This document shows positions 63,502 through 64,000 of a stretch of 64,000 nt of DNA, one piece after another. The first letter of the stretch is position 1, and the number at the start of each line of letters is the position of its first letter. The translations under genes were made by a program, and so were the position numbers. The notes below the pieces were generated by a model. The model saw only the letters and a program-made list of their open reading frames with translations, did no database searches and was not told where the DNA came from. The stretch is from Gammaproteobacteria bacterium (GTDB lineage Bacteria > Pseudomonadota > Gammaproteobacteria > UBA4575), in NCBI GenBank assembly GCA_033344735.1, contig JAWPMW010000001.1:434001-498000 (forward strand), in the 5' to 3' direction.

Positions 63502-64000
63502 ATGTTATTTAATTTTGATAATACATACGCAAAGCAATTAGAAGGGTTTTATAGTTCGTGCCAAAGTGCAGTTATCCCTTCACCAAAGCTTATTAAGCTA
63601 AATGGTGACCTTGCTGCACAGCTCAATTTAAATCTAGATAGTTCAACATTAATAGAACAACTGAAAATATTCTCTGGCAACGAATTGCCTCAAGAGTCTT
63701 CGCCTTTAGCTCAAGTATATGCTGGGCATCAGTTTGGAGGATTCTCTCCTCAGCTTGGTGATGGGCGAGCACTATTATTAGGTGAGGTGCTGGATAAGAA
63801 TGGAAAACGATTTGATATTCAATTAAAAGGTTCTGGTCGCACGCCATACTCACGAGGCGGTGATGGTAAAGCGGGAGTAGGGCCGGTATTACGTGAATAT
63901 ATTTTAAGTGAAGCGATGCATGCGCTAGGTATTCCAACGACACGTGCATTGGCAGCTGTTGCTACAGGTGAAATGATAATGCGTGAAAGGCCGATTCCAG
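63502..64000 (+). CDS. selO: Protein adenylyltransferase SelO (YdiU), N-terminal part
   Basis: Runs off the right edge; 166 codons are visible. It starts MLFNFDNTYAKQLEGFYSSC and contains YAGHQFGGFSPQLGDGRALL, LLGEVLDKNGKRFDIQLKGS, GRTPYSRGGDGKAGVGPVLR and EYILSEAMHALGIPTTRALA, all hallmarks of SelO. This pseudokinase-fold enzyme AMPylates proteins in redox stress. Some SelO proteins carry selenocysteine near the C-terminus; that end is outside the window, so it cannot be checked here although the UCA tRNA is adjacent. Confidence 0.93.
   Translation, partial: MLFNFDNTYAKQLEGFYSSCQSAVIPSPKLIKLNGDLAAQLNLNLDSSTLIEQLKIFSGNELPQESSPLAQVYAGHQFGGFSPQLGDGRALLLGEVLDKNGKRFDIQLKGSGRTPYSRGGDGKAGVGPVLREYILSEAMHALGIPTTRALAAVATGEMIMRERPIP

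Noticed and set aside
63623-63949. Minus-strand ORF of 108 codons at the right edge
   Set aside because: Lies antisense to selO, whose family motifs are unambiguous on the plus strand.

Overview
The window is chromosomal DNA of an AT-rich, Gram-negative gammaproteobacterium. The evidence is the conserved block trxB / ftsK-lolA-rarA / crcB-serS, with aat nearby, plus bioA, yajQ, hinT, a murein-lipoprotein-like gene, mltD, msrQ and glcDEF. I cannot name the genus. Most of the window is ordinary core genome on both strands, with several clear intrinsic terminators. No IS element, rRNA or CRISPR array was seen.

Layout. 1-4.7 kb: end of sucB, lpdA, msrQ, bioA and an L,D-transpeptidase, convergent with an Lpp-like lipoprotein. 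5.5-8.6 kb: PilZ protein, hinT and small membrane or unknown proteins. 8.7-10.3 kb: a RuBisCO-like protein fused to a C-terminal cupin. 11.2-16.5 kb: a three-gene export unit (haem-binding secreted protein, haem/LamG lipoprotein, Tat substrate) behind a structured leader. 16.6-20 kb: zinc-ribbon methyltransferase and a membrane-anchored haem protein. 20.3-26.1 kb: a selenoneine locus (senB divergent from senA-egtD-senC), in which the selenophosphate synthetase is fused to an NADH-dehydrogenase-like flavoprotein. 26-49 kb: mltD, acs, bcp, aat, trxB, ftsK, lolA, rarA, glcDEF, a CPA2 antiporter, crcB, serS, a MOSC protein, yajQ and a BI-1 family protein.

50.0-63.2 kb is a genomic island in tRNA-Ser(UGA). 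A 40-bp copy of the 5' half of the tRNA gene marks the left end; the intact tRNA gene lies just after the integrase gene at the right end. Inside is an integration module (CI-like repressor, small operon, excisionase-like HTH, tyrosine integrase). It also holds an array of 18 small genes, nearly all encoding membrane or exported proteins. Seventeen of them are each followed by one copy of a ~30-bp imperfect palindrome that touches or nearly touches the stop codon in most cases. Two genes carry integron-like attC sites. The array has two arms that diverge from 55.8-56.1 kb, and it ends beside a compact 208-aa tyrosine recombinase rather than a normal intI.

Right after the island is a second serine-type tRNA with a UCA anticodon that would read UGA. 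It carries compensatory changes in its variable arm, which suggests it is functional. It is followed by the start of selO. The strongest leads are the palindrome-tailed cassette array, the UCA tRNA, the RuBisCO-like/cupin fusion and the selenoneine locus.
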